A stretch of 64,000 bases of DNA from Hippasteria phrygiana (lineage: Eukaryota; Echinodermata; Asteroidea; Valvatida; Goniasteridae), in the NCBI GenBank assembly GCA_037893225.1, contig JAZGUH010000624.1, positions 310,001 through 374,000 on the forward strand. The letters run 5' to 3'. The position numbers and the translations under genes are program-made. The notes below the pieces were generated by a model that made no database searches, was not told the origin of the DNA, and saw only the letters and a list, made by a program, of their open reading frames with translations. How positions within the stretch are numbered: the stretch's first letter is position 1; the number at the start of each line of letters is the position of its first letter. This document shows positions 1 to 8,838 of the stretch, one piece after another.

Positions 1-370
1 GGCGATTGTGTAGTGTACTGTAGGGCCCCTCTTTAGTTTTGATCAAATTAGAGTCGAGGGTATTTTTTCTTATTCTAAAATGACTTTTTAAAACTAAAGC
101 AGACTTCTCTCAATTCCATTGACATCTCTTTTTGTAATTTTGAACAGTTTATTGCGGTATATAATGCAATTTTCTTACACGCTTTACGGCAGTTGCCAGT
201 GCGAATCAACGTGGTTTTGCATGTTTACTGTGCGTCGCGGTGATCGCCATCTTATTTTCGTGTTTCGTTTTGTCATCTTCATTGTTGCTTTACCCCAAAA
301 TGTACCTCAAAAACTAAAACCCTGCCCTTTATCTACGGCATACTTGTTGTTGGTTTGTAATGTCGCTAAC
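1..370. repeat. Diverged dispersed repeat, related to satellite spacer
   Basis: This stretch has no credible gene. The segment around 100-160 (AAAGCAGACTTCTCTCAATT, followed by a CATTGACA-like word and a TTTGTAATTTTGAA-like word) matches, with many differences, the order of words at 54765-54850 and 61475-61550 in the spacers flanking the satellite near the other end of the window. I infer an old dispersed copy of the same family. The open frame here is short and has no recognisable domain. Confidence 0.35.
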
Positions 371-396
371 TAGTTTGGCGATTCCAATAACCTAAA

Positions 397-1156
397 AGTG
401 GATTTTTGTTCCCTTATACTTCAAAGGGAACAGGGCCCTACATTTATACACAATCGCCTTTTTGGAGTGCAGATATTTTCCGTTTCCCTGAACATATCAA
501 CCAAACACTCACCCAGCACGATGAGTATAGGCCTAGTCATTTTTGCGGTACATTTTGTACTCCACAGCAAATGTACGATCAAGTTGAACCCGAAAAAAAA
601 GAGGAATTTTGTTTGCAACAAGGAGCATGCACGAATCAGCTGTGTACAAAATGACAGTCGCCAAAATATTCCACCAAAAATGTACAGAAAAGGAAATATT
701 TCTGGCTGAAAATCATTGACTTTGCAAACAAGAGGAGCAATACTTTCTAAATAAGGAGCAATGTTTTTAAATAAACATGCCCGATCCGACCGTGCAATCC
801 GTGAAACGGGCCTTGCATTTTGTACTATGTATACATGCTCACACACGTACACACAAGTGTGTAAATACCTGCAATCATGGACGTCCCATTGTTCCTCTTT
901 TGTGTATACTCTTAACTTTTTCGGAAGGCCTCCCATATGTTTTGTACACGATTTTCAATCGTGGATGTTTGGTCAAACGTGGACCCTTTTTCTGGGCCCG
1001 AATTCTTTTGTCCTAGGTCCACGATTGCCGGTATTCACATACTCAGCTACACACACAGTTACACCCTCGTACACAGCATGCAGGCGAAACAAGGTATTGC
1101 TCCTCTCGTTTGCGAAGTCAGCTTCACGTCCAGACGATTTTGAGCCGGAAATACCG
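397..1156. repeat. Old repeat with internal inverted copies
   Basis: The segment 675-745 (ACAGAAAAGG, then GGCTGAAAATC, then GCAAACAAGAGGAGCAATAC) reappears in reverse complement at about 1090-1165, with a roughly 13-base gap and scattered substitutions. A third short echo (AAGGAGCAATG) lies at 745-756. A CACGATTTTCAATCGTG palindrome sits at about 948-964. The overlapping frames on both strands are shadows of this repeat and show no domain. It is the host sequence into which the Penelope-like element at 1173-4037 inserted. I cannot name the family. Confidence 0.45.
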
Positions 1157-1172
1157 CCTTTTCTGTAAATAA
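1157..1172. repeat. 16-bp target-site duplication, 3' side of Penelope-like element
   Basis: CCTTTTCTGTAAATAA occurs here and again at 4038-4053, directly bracketing the retroelement. The bases outside it at 1140-1156 belong to a host repeat also seen at 675-720, where ACAGAAAAGG continues in the same way. This favours a target-site duplication rather than an element-internal terminal repeat. Confidence 0.6.
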
Positions 1173-4037
1173 ATCAAAAAATTAGCTGGCCTGACGTTTC
1201 GAACTTAAGCAAGTTCTTTCTCAAAGGCAAATGACAGAGTACAAGAAACAAACATGTAGGGAACACACATGCATGAGGGGGTGGGTGGAGAAACACAAAA
1301 GAGGGATGCAAGGGAGCATGGCAGTGGGTAAACATCAAAGAGAGAGGTTTGGGTAAGGATGAATGTGGGGAGGGATTAGGATGAAGGTTGAAGCTGGGGA
1401 ATTGGACAAAGGAATGTGGTTAGTGGCAAAGATAAACAGGAAATGGTAAGACAACCCCATTTGGCCAAGAGACCCCAAGAGGGTTTGCCAGGAGGATAAT
1501 CTGTAAACAAATGACAATGGGGGAAAAATTAAAAGTTAATCATTCCCTTCCTGGATGTTTAGACCATGTGGTTGAATAGTCCGAAGACGTTTCATCCAAA
1601 CTTTCTCTCGGCTGAGGCGAACTGAGTCCTTGCGGTGGAAAAGTGATTCTATGCCCTGTAGAATCATATCAGAAATGGAATGGTTAGGCAAGTTGAAGTG
1701 ATGACCAACAGGGGTGTCAATTTTCTTGGTGTTTACAGTCGATCGATGGCCATAGAAACGCTTCTTGAGCGTGTTCTTGGTCTCCCCGACATACTGGATA
1801 CCACAAACCCTGCAAGAAATGAGATATATGACATTAGAGGTGTTGCAAGTAATGTTGCCATTGGTTCTGTGAGTAGTTCCAGATGAATGGCCAGAAAAGG
1901 AGTCAGACTCCTGCATGTGAGTCTGGCAAACAACACACCTGGAATCGCACTTAAAAGTACCATGCTGTATGGGAGGGGATGCAGCCAAGGTGGGGACCTC
2001 GGCTCGAACAATCAGGTCTCGTAGATTGCGGGGGCGCCTATAAGCCAATATTGGGTTGTCAGGGGCGGCACGGGCAAGGCGATCTGAAGTATGAAGGATA
2101 TGATGGTTGTCATTAGTTATTTTACGAAGGGGAGGGAGACTAGGATGAAAGGTGGTGACCAAGGGAATCTTGGGGTCGGCATTAGTGCTAGGTGTCTTTT
2201 TCTTGAGCGCAAAATCTCTGGTGATAGATTTGGCTCTGGCGATAGCACGTTGAACTTGGCGGGAGCTGTGGCCCCTGGCAACCAAGTTATTCTTCAGTAC
2301 CTGTACATGATGGGAAAAGTCAGAATTATTAGAACAAATCCTTCTGAGTCTAAGTGCCTGGCTGAATGCTATGCCTGTCTTGCAATGCCTGGGGTGACAG
2401 CTGGAGGAGTGGAGGTACTGGTGGGTGTCTGTGGGTTTAGAATACAGATCAGTGGTTACCGAGTTGTCTTCCTTGCGGATGGTGACATCCAGGAAGTTGG
2501 TCTGATGCACTGAATACTCTGATGTAAACTTGATGGTCCTGTGGAAGGAATTAATGTGATTAATGAAAGTCTCCAGACTGTCCTGATCACTGGTCCAGAT
2601 GAAAAATACATCGTCAATATATCTCCACCATACCCAGGGGCGACATGGTGCTGAGGCAAGCATGCGCTCTTCGAGGTCGCCCATGAAGAGGCATGCAAAG
2701 GAGGGGGCCATGCGAGTGCCCATGGCTGTACCGTGTACCTGTAGATAGTGTTTGCCTAGGAAGGAAAAATTGTTCTTGGTTAGTACAAGTCTCATGAGGG
2801 TGCCAATATCACTGATGGGTGGGGTTGTGTGTCCTGCCTTGGCCAGGGCCGAGGAACAAGCACGAATACCCTCCTCGTGGGGGATGTTGGTGTACAGGGA
2901 TGAAACGTCAAAAGTCCCAATGATGGCTGTGCTGGGAATCTTGTTCTTGATTCCATCCAGCTTGCGCAGAAAGTCTGGGGTGTCATGGATGTATGATGGC
3001 ATCTGTGGAACGAGGGGTTTGAGAAAACTGTCAATAAACAGGGAGATACGTTCCGTAGGTGAACCATTACCAGAGACAATGGGCCTACCGGGGTTGCCAG
3101 CCTTGTGAATCTTTGGAAGGAGATAAAATCTGGCAGTCCTACAGTCAGAGGGAGAGAGAAATTTATGAGCTTTCTTAGACAGCTGGTCACGTGATCGCAT
3201 ATCGTCCAGCACCTGTTGTATCTCTTGAGAGAATGTACCTGTGGGGTCAGAGTCAAGGCAGATGTAGTTAGTATGATTGTTCAACTGGCGGTGGGCCTCG
3301 TCAATGTACTGATGACGATCCATGATGACCACAGCTGAACCTTTGTCGGCCGGCTTGATGATGATATCAGTACGGGAGCGCAAGGCATTCAACGCCAAGC
3401 GCTCCTCTCTGCGGAGATTGTCATGAGTTCTGTGGACAAAGTTATCAGGGTTAGTGACTTGAGAACTGACAACTTGAACATAAGTCTCGAGGGCTGGTAC
3501 ACGATTCTTGGGGGGTACCCAGGTACTTTTGACACGGAACGGTTCTGGGTCACATCGGTCAGAATCAAGGAAAAACTCTCGGAGACGGATCCTACGGTAG
3601 TATTCCGTGAGATCTTGGCTGAGCTCTACCTGGTTCACAGTGTGGGGAGTAGGACAAAAATTAAGACCCTTTGAGAGAAGTTTATGTTCAGCGTCAGATA
3701 TGGATGAGGAAGAAAGGTTAACTACAGTATTGGAAGGGGGTGGTGGTGTAGACTGGGGCCTGGGGCGTCTGAAGCGTCTCTGTCTGCGTTGATGTTGCTT
3801 GGTAAGCAAGCCACCAATCTTCTTGTTTCTCCTGTTAAGCAGAACAGAGTCAAGGTTAGATACGCTCTTATCAATCTCATCATGGAATTTACTGTATCTG
3901 GTGTCAGAACAACTGGATCTAAGTTCCGAGTCGAGGTGGGCAATATTCTGATGGAGGTTCTGAAGTGTAGTTTGACACTGTTGAGAGAGGACATTGATGA
4001 GTTTAATGGAGGTACCATGTAGAATTTGGTTCCATCT
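1173..4037 (-). mobile_element. Penelope-like retroelement (EN+), probably 5'-truncated
   Basis: A roughly 2.87-kb retroelement on the minus strand, bounded by the 16-bp direct repeats at 1157-1172 and 4038-4053. It carries one long open frame (reverse transcriptase followed by a GIY-YIG nuclease) and about 360 bases of 3' untranslated sequence ending near a small hairpin at 1185-1228. No terminal pLTR pair is visible, so this is a single insertion. The first in-frame ATG of the open frame lies outside the 5' duplication, which suggests that the element lost its own start and upstream region. Penelope-like elements are telomerase-related retroelements widespread in marine invertebrates. The clade is uncertain: the cysteine pairs before the nuclease recall Neptune/Poseidon-type elements. 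Confidence 0.88.
1185..1228 (-). ncRNA. 3' hairpin of Penelope-like element, possible degenerate hammerhead
   Basis: On the minus strand a CTTTGAGAAAG segment is followed by a perfect 5-bp stem AACTT-GCTT-AAGTT and then CGAAACGTCAGGCC. Penelope-like elements often carry hammerhead ribozymes near this place, with a stem II hairpin followed by GAAAC. Here the GAAAC box is present, but the expected CTGATGA box is not. A working ribozyme is therefore doubtful: it may be a decayed copy, or simply a conserved terminal hairpin. Confidence 0.35.
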
Positions 4038-4067
4038 CCTTTTCTGTAAATAATTGCAATTTTTCAT
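1536..4067 (-). CDS. Penelope-like reverse transcriptase with GIY-YIG endonuclease
   Basis: An uninterrupted 843-codon frame. Residues 80-130 are basic and proline-rich. The KGLNFCPTP motif (133-141) is typical of Penelope-like proteins. The palm follows: KPADKGSAVVIMD (238-250), LLPKIHKAGNPGRPIVSG (316-333), FDVSSLYTNIP with D387, GTAMGTRMAPSFACLFMG (446-463) and the catalytic YIDD at 483-486. The C-terminus holds a cysteine cluster (C707, C711, C714, then C741, C752, C755) and a GIY-YIG fold: IYLI at 747-750, YVG at 759-761, R770, E807, and an EKVWMKRLRT...GLN tail. All key residues are present, so the enzyme could still be active in principle. The first ATG at 4067 and about ten codons after it fall in flanking DNA beyond the target-site duplication (4038-4053). 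The true N-terminus is therefore probably missing and the first part of this frame is fortuitous. Confidence 0.9.
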   Translation of the reverse strand: MKNCNYLQKRRWNQILHGTSIKLINVLSQQCQTTLQNLHQNIAHLDSELRSSCSDTRYSKFHDEIDKSVSNLDSVLLNRRNKKIGGLLTKQHQRRQRRFRRPRPQSTPPPPSNTVVNLSSSSISDAEHKLLSKGLNFCPTPHTVNQVELSQDLTEYYRRIRLREFFLDSDRCDPEPFRVKSTWVPPKNRVPALETYVQVVSSQVTNPDNFVHRTHDNLRREERLALNALRSRTDIIIKPADKGSAVVIMDRHQYIDEAHRQLNNHTNYICLDSDPTGTFSQEIQQVLDDMRSRDQLSKKAHKFLSPSDCRTARFYLLPKIHKAGNPGRPIVSGNGSPTERISLFIDSFLKPLVPQMPSYIHDTPDFLRKLDGIKNKIPSTAIIGTFDVSSLYTNIPHEEGIRACSSALAKAGHTTPPISDIGTLMRLVLTKNNFSFLGKHYLQVHGTAMGTRMAPSFACLFMGDLEERMLASAPCRPWVWWRYIDDVFFIWTSDQDSLETFINHINSFHRTIKFTSEYSVHQTNFLDVTIRKEDNSVTTDLYSKPTDTHQYLHSSSCHPRHCKTGIAFSQALRLRRICSNNSDFSHHVQVLKNNLVARGHSSRQVQRAIARAKSITRDFALKKKTPSTNADPKIPLVTTFHPSLPPLRKITNDNHHILHTSDRLARAAPDNPILAYRRPRNLRDLIVRAEVPTLAASPPIQHGTFKCDSRCVVCQTHMQESDSFSGHSSGTTHRTNGNITCNTSNVIYLISCRVCGIQYVGETKNTLKKRFYGHRSTVNTKKIDTPVGHHFNLPNHSISDMILQGIESLFHRKDSVRLSREKVWMKRLRTIQPHGLNIQEGND
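4038..4053. repeat. 16-bp target-site duplication, 5' side of Penelope-like element
   Basis: Identical to the 16 bases at 1157-1172. It lies between the host repeat and the first recognisable element sequence. The start codon of the long open frame (4067) lies upstream of it. Confidence 0.6.
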
Positions 4068-4639
4068 TGCGCCTTGTGTTTTCCCATATATTTTTGTGTG
4101 ATGTGCAGTGTACGTGTGCAGAGTTGGAAGTTAATGTGAAGTGACTGAGCCTACATAAAAAGTACACGTATTCAACTAGCAATTTAATTTGAAAAGTTAT
4201 TTTTCAGGGTGCCTCACCCAAAATAGCATTGACTCTGTATCGTTAAAGCTTATATGTATAGACCCATTCAGAAACTATCTCAAATTCAAAGTTTGCTACA
4301 TACATGTATGTATACATTCTACTGTTTTAAAGTGTTTTTAGTGCCAGGTCACATGCAATGTACATGTACACAAAGTCGTACTTCCCCAATACGTCCGAGG
4401 ACAATGCTTTGTGTTTCCTATTGTTCCTTTAATATAACCAACCCCCATAGACTAAGCACGTATCCTTACGTTCGAGGACCGATTTCAACAAAAGACTCTA
4501 CGTTCGAGGACTGAAAGGTTTCTTTGTGTTTCCTTTCTCCTCTTGTCCTCGGAGATATATACAGTGCACGTACACATGGGCAGGTACACACACGTGTATT
4601 TAATACACTGCAAAGCCCTTGGGTGTGAATTTGTATTCA
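4054..4639. other. Non-coding interval
   Basis: AT-rich single-copy-looking DNA with a few ACATGT words. Two short related segments, near 4400 (ACGTCCGAGGAC-like) and near 4470-4510 (ACGTTCGAGGACYGA), repeat the word CGAGGAC. No gene, RNA or transposon end is recognised. Confidence 0.4.
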
Positions 4640-5345
4640 AAATGGAAAAAGAGATTCATAGGACAATGTGATTTTGGCAATGTGCGTCCAAAATCACATC
4701 CCACTACCCTTTTCTAGGGCTGTCCCGAATATACCGAATATTCGATATTCGATCGTCAAGCGAATATTCGAATACCATTTTGCCAGTTCGAATATTCGAA
4801 AAGATATATCACATACAGATACGACTCTGATGCTATTTTAATAGAAAAGTTACGGCGCTTAGCAGTGTCAAATGCCACATTTATGTCAATCGTAACTTTT
4901 AGTAGATGGAGGTTTATTGTTCCTGTCCGTAAAACCCTTGATACAACAGGGGCATGCAAAAAAATGCTGTTTGAACGGTCCATAATATCAATCGCCATAC
5001 GTAAAACACCGGCGTGCTTTTACTTGCAATGTTTTTTTTTACCGGAGCGGCATGCACTGAAAAATTTGATCGGCGAGTATCGAATATTCGAATATTCGGT
5101 CAAACCAGTTTCGAAAACTCGAATACTAAATTATTCGTAAATGAACAGCCCTACTCTTTTCAAAATCACATCTGTAGCCTGTAAACTAGTGTCCCACCTT
5201 GACAAAGAGTACATTGTGACTTACTGACTTCTATGTTTAACAACTTAAACCTCATTGTGATTTTGGGCTCTGGATGTGAATTTAGAACCTCATTGTTAAA
5301 ATCACATCCAGGTCTACATGTAATTCCCCCAAAGTTCCAAAGAAT
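4640..5345. repeat. AAAATCACATCC dispersed repeat, split by a hAT-like MITE
   Basis: The pieces at 4655-4714 and 5154-5345 are parts of one repeat characterised by AAAATCACATC and by GACAAAGAGTACATTGTGA. Related copies in reverse orientation lie at 48625-48760 and 51310-51445. The hAT-like MITE 4715-5153 interrupts it. This gives an order of events: repeat first, MITE later. Confidence 0.5.
4715..5153 (+). mobile_element. hAT-like MITE, CGAATATTCG family, copy 1
   Basis: A 439-bp element starting TAGGGCTGT and ending ACAGCCCTA (9-bp terminal inverted repeats). It is flanked by CCCTTTTC (4707-4714) and CTCTTTTC (5154-5161), an 8-bp duplication with one mismatch. Both subterminal regions are crowded with CGAATATTCG palindromes. 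The interior shares long stretches (GTTACGGCGCTTAGCAGTGT, GTAAAACACCGGCGTGC) with the copies at 7953-9153 and 14950-15398. The 8-bp duplication and CAGGGCTG-like ends suggest the hAT superfamily. No transposase is encoded. Confidence 0.8.
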
Positions 5346-5910
5346 CACATATTTTGGTCTCACTTGTTAGCCCATGCAGCTCTGAATATTCTACCTCATG
5401 TGGACTGGGCACAGTGGTGGGTATACTGCAGTAGATTAGATGGACACCCTACTACATGTACATGTATAACAAACTGATAAGGCCTGGGTATAGTGATGAT
5501 AGATCTTCAAATAACCGAGATATCAACTCTGAAATTTGTTCAGCAACAAAAATGGGAAATATATTCAGCCCTGAAGTATAGATCTGCAGCAGTAGACTTC
5601 CTGGGGATGATGGACTTTTGATTGCTGGACTAATCAAAGTCCAGTAATTAGTCTAGGTTAATGAGGTGTTAATGAGGTCACGTTGATAGTATTGATACAA
5701 TGTAGAGGTGTCAAGTGGGTGCTACAGTGAAGATAATGCTATCAATTCAGGCATTCCAAAGAAATATCATGCAATGCATCACCTGTCTTATTAGCCTTGT
5801 TCACACTGGACATTTTTGTTACATTTTACTTGAATGGTGGGGAAATTTCCAGTGGTTGAATTACTGTTGTTTGCACTTGGTGTTGACTTGGGTAAAGTTT
5901 ACTGACACCA

Positions 5911-6435
5911 TAAGCTGCGTTTTCATTGGACTTATTTTTGTCAATCTAACGTTACTTTTCTGTAGGACAAAATTATGTCCAATGGGGACACGTGGTAAAC
6001 TAACGTCCCTGTCAACTTACCGCCACTGTAATGTAAAACTACCGAGGCCGAAAGTGGTCGCGGAAGATTGGCGCGCCGCTGCGGAAAGTCATTAGGGACG
6101 ACAAAAAGTCCAATGGGAACAGCCCCGCAATGTAGAACTACCGCGACGATGCTGAAAACCACCGTGTGAACAATGCAACTTCCTGCATTACGTCAACTAC
6201 ACAGCGATTATCGTAGTCTATTTACTATAGACTACATGTAGACTGATCTCTCTGTGTTGAAGCGTCCGGTATGGTAGCTGACTATTCAATGCAATTTTAG
6301 CGTGCGAAAAATTACGCGTGAATAAATGTTATGTTGTAGTTGTAAAAGTCCAAGTGGGAACGCACGGTAGAATTGCGCAAAGGCATGTTGTGGTAAGTTT
6401 CCGCAAGAAGAAAAAGTCCAATAGAAACACGGCTA
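5911..6435. mobile_element. MITE, CATTGGACTT terminal-repeat family, copy 1
   Basis: Starts TAAGCTGCGTTTTCATTGGA and ends with the inverted form AGTCCAATAGAAACACGGCT. Internal copies of the same word occur near 5970 and 6105, and another lies just outside near 6530. The element at 42812-43521 is a clear relative, sharing the order of terminal and internal words and phrases such as GTCCCTGTCAACTTA. The elements at 28155-28847 and 45455-46048 have similar ends. No duplication is clear at this copy. Confidence 0.55.
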
Positions 6436-7047
6436 AAGTGCGACATTGTGTGAGAAAAGTTTCCCTGGCTGTTCGCACTGGAGTGAAAATGGGGAAAAAT
6501 GTATCCATTCTCTCCAAGAGCTTACCCACAAAAGTCCAATGCAAACACTGCCTTTTCAAAAAAAAATTTACCCAGTTGCAAGTGATGTGATGTTCAAGTG
6601 CCACACATTATGTACCATTAAAAATTGCAGACTGTGTTGACCTTATAATCAGGTCAGGCATTTATTTAGACCTTGTGTGTCCCATCAAGAAAAGAAAGAA
6701 CTTCAAAGGAGGGAATAACCTCTGGAGTGTCAACTAGATACAAACAAGCTGTAGAGAAAGAATCCAGATGGCTGGGGCATAAATTCTCTCACCTCCTTGA
6801 CCCTGGCTGACTGGCTGACAATGGGGGGGGGGGGGGGGGGCAGAGCTGTTGATCCTGGGATAAAAGGCCTTTCCTGTGTCTAGTTTGGGGCAAGTTTATA
6901 AATATTCAAATTAAGCCTCTTTCTCAACTGTACCTCTGTTTTGCTGGGAGTGAAAATTAATACAATGTAAGGAGGATCTCAAAGGAGGAACAACACTTCC
7001 TGCACATACATGTACATGTTACAATCAGTACAAATAAAATTTTCAAA
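6436..7047. other. Non-coding interval with an 18-base G run
   Basis: No gene. It contains a run of 18 G at 6823-6840 and an additional GTCCAATGCAAACACTGCC word near 6533 that echoes the MITE just upstream. Nothing else is recognised. Confidence 0.4.
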
Positions 7048-7375
7048 TCAGAGATTAAATTGTATGATTGGTTTTGTACCCTGAATGCATACATTGTATA
7101 TTCTGACTGTACACTGGGGTGGAACAATACATTGTAATGTTCTATAACATATATGTATAAAGTGACATACAAAGGGTTCAAAGTTATTTTGTAACAAACT
7201 GTTTCCTGAATAGGGCCAATACAGGAAACCGTTTGTTACACAATAACTTCCGCTTTGTTATTGATCACTTCATAATACATTGTTAAAATGTATTGTTTCA
7301 CCCTAGTGCTCAGTCCGAATACACAATGTATGCATTCAGGGTACAAAACTATAATCATACAATTAAATCTCTGAT
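7048..7375. repeat. Large imperfect palindrome (fold-back), about 330 bp
   Basis: The left arm from ATCAGAGATTAAATTGTATG reads back as the right arm ending at 7375, passing through TTTTGTACCCTGAATGCATA, the CACTGGGGTGGAACAATACA region and a centre at GTTTCCTGAATAGGGCCAATACAGGAAAC (about 7200-7229). The arms are about 150 bases with many mismatches. It is likely a fold-back transposon, but no matching target duplication was found. Confidence 0.6.
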
Positions 7376-7379
7376 AGTC

Positions 7380-7449
7380 TTATAGATCTGTACATGCATA
7401 TTTTGGCTGACAATCGAATATTCGAATATTCGGTATATTCGGGACAGCT
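7380..7449 (-). mobile_element. Fragment of the CGAATATTCG hAT-like MITE
   Basis: Contains CGAATATTCGAATATTCGG, then GTATATTCGGGACAGC, which is the minus-oriented 5' end of the family whose complete copies are at 4715-5153 and 7953-9153. The rest of the element is missing. Confidence 0.6.
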
Positions 7450-7944
7450 CGAGTGGGAAGGGGGATGGGGGTAAGGGTGGAAGCTGGATGCTGAATCTTT
7501 CTCTGCTTTATTTTTTCCATCACACTGCATTTCCACTGTCCCATTTAACCTGACATGCTGAAACAAATCCCACCAACCTTTTAATCCTCTTTGTCCCAAA
7601 GCTTTTAATTCCCGAAGATCACATTAATTTCCATTTCGCCGGGAGGTAGGGAGGGGGAGGCAAGCGGAGGACAGGTACTTGACATGTCCGGAGCATCTGC
7701 CTGGGACGCGGGCCATCTTCGGGTTATTGTGATAGTGGCGGCAAGAGACATGCTGCCCAATTACTGAGGCTGGGCAGGGGGGGGGGATTGTTGAGTCACA
7801 ACCTGTGAATGGGGCACACGTTGGCCACAAGAAATGTACACAGCTGCAGCCTATTACATGTACTGGGTACTGGTACAGTATTAAAAACATGTACTTCAAA
7901 CATTTTAAAGAATATCTTTTGCAATCTGGAATTCCAGAGGTGTT
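7450..7944. other. Non-coding interval
   Basis: GGGGAGG-rich, purine-skewed DNA around 7450-7480 and 7640-7680 and a short G run near 7779. No supported gene; the open frame across it on the minus strand shows no domain. Confidence 0.35.
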
Positions 7945-8128
7945 GTCCTGAATAGGGCTGTTAATTTTCGAATAATTTAGTATTCGATTATTCGAGACTG
8001 GGCTTGACCGAATATTCGATACTCGCCGATCAAGTCTTTCAGGCGTCTGCTGCAACTGCATGCCGCGCCAGTAAAAAGTTGCATGCAAAGCACGCTGATG
8101 TTTTACATGCGGCGATCGATATTTGAGA

Positions 8129-8838
8129 TTATACAACACCTGAATAAATATCAGCCATCCGATTAATTGATCGTCGATCACGTGCATTGAATTATTCGTC
8201 CTATCGCACGAGTGAACCCGCACCGCCCCAAAAAGTTCTATCACATGGTTCTATCAAACGGTAACGCGTTTGATAGAACTTCCCCGCCGCTACAACACGG
8301 CTGTCATTGGACTGGTTCCCGGTCCCTCTGTTGTCCTTCGGACTTCAAATGTATATTATATACATACGGGGACCGGGATCCAGTCTATGCTGTCATTCAA
8401 ACAAAATGGCGGACGGTGTTTCCGAACCACGGTTTGTTTTCCTAACAGACGACGAAATATTGGAACTCGTAGGCGATGCTGACGCTGCTAACATAAAGAG
8501 ACAAATAAAATATGCAGTCAAAGGATTAGAGGAATTTGCAAGACACGCAGGAACAACAATTAAAGTTTTAACTGGACCACCTTTTGTCGCGGTTTTATGC
8601 GAGACTGAGAAGGTAAACGGCACGTTGTACACCAAGAAATCCATGCATGCAATCTGTCGGATTTATTCAGGCGTTGTATAAAACAAATAATGAATGTTTC
8701 ACATTTGTGCAATGGTAAGAATAATTTCATTCGGTGACAGATGGAATGTCATGGAATGTCATGGAATGGAACATTCAATCTGTCACCTCCATGAAATTAT
8801 TCTTACCTTCGCACTCATAAACATTCATTATTTGTATA
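8129..8838. mobile_element. Nested insertion carrying a captured coding exon
   Basis: A 710-bp insert in a hAT-like MITE. It begins TTATACAACACCTGAATAAA and has the inverted match TTTATTCAGGCGTTGTATAA at 8662-8681. After that comes a fold-back: ACAAATAATGAATGTTT, GGTAAGAATAATTTCAT and GGTGACAG at 8683-8750 read back in 8762-8838, ending TTTGTATA. Other stems include GTTCTATCAAACG/CGTTTGATAGAAC (about 8246-8277) and a GGACTGGTTCCCGG/CCGGGATCCAGTC pair (about 8309-8384). Its coding part is described separately. The ends resemble each other (TTATACAA and TTGTATA), but no clear target duplication is visible. Superfamily unknown. Confidence 0.6.
8406..8681 (+). CDS. Small protein resembling N-terminal domain of Crypton-derived ZMYM/QRICH1-type proteins
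   Basis: A 91-codon frame starting AAAATGGCGG, a good animal start context. Two blocks stand out: RFVFLTDDEILELVGDADAA (9-28) followed by NIKRQIKYAVKGLEEFA (29-45), and NGTLYTKKSMHAI (71-83). From knowledge of the families, this pattern (an acidic helix, a basic helix running into AVK.LEEF, then a GTLYTKKSM.AI block) is like the domain preceding the recombinase-like DUF3504 region in Crypton-derived proteins (ZMYM2-4, QRICH1) and in many invertebrate relatives. The frame stops at TAA inside the inverted repeat that closes the mobile segment, so it is truncated or a captured first exon. The recombinase region is absent. Identification is by eye and tentative. Confidence 0.5.
   Translation: MADGVSEPRFVFLTDDEILELVGDADAANIKRQIKYAVKGLEEFARHAGTTIKVLTGPPFVAVLCETEKVNGTLYTKKSMHAICRIYSGVV

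Noticed and set aside
421..936. 171-codon minus-strand open frame
   Set aside because: It lies in a repeat with inverted copies, has no recognisable domain, and overlaps equally long frames on the other strand.
1173..1535. Minus-strand open frame and G-rich 3' region as extra coding exon of the retroelement
   Set aside because: It lies after the stop codon of the reverse transcriptase frame and has no similarity to element proteins. It is 3' untranslated sequence.
7624..8244. 206-codon minus-strand open frame
   Set aside because: It runs across the end of a MITE into its nested insert and unrelated flank, so it is a chance frame across junctions.
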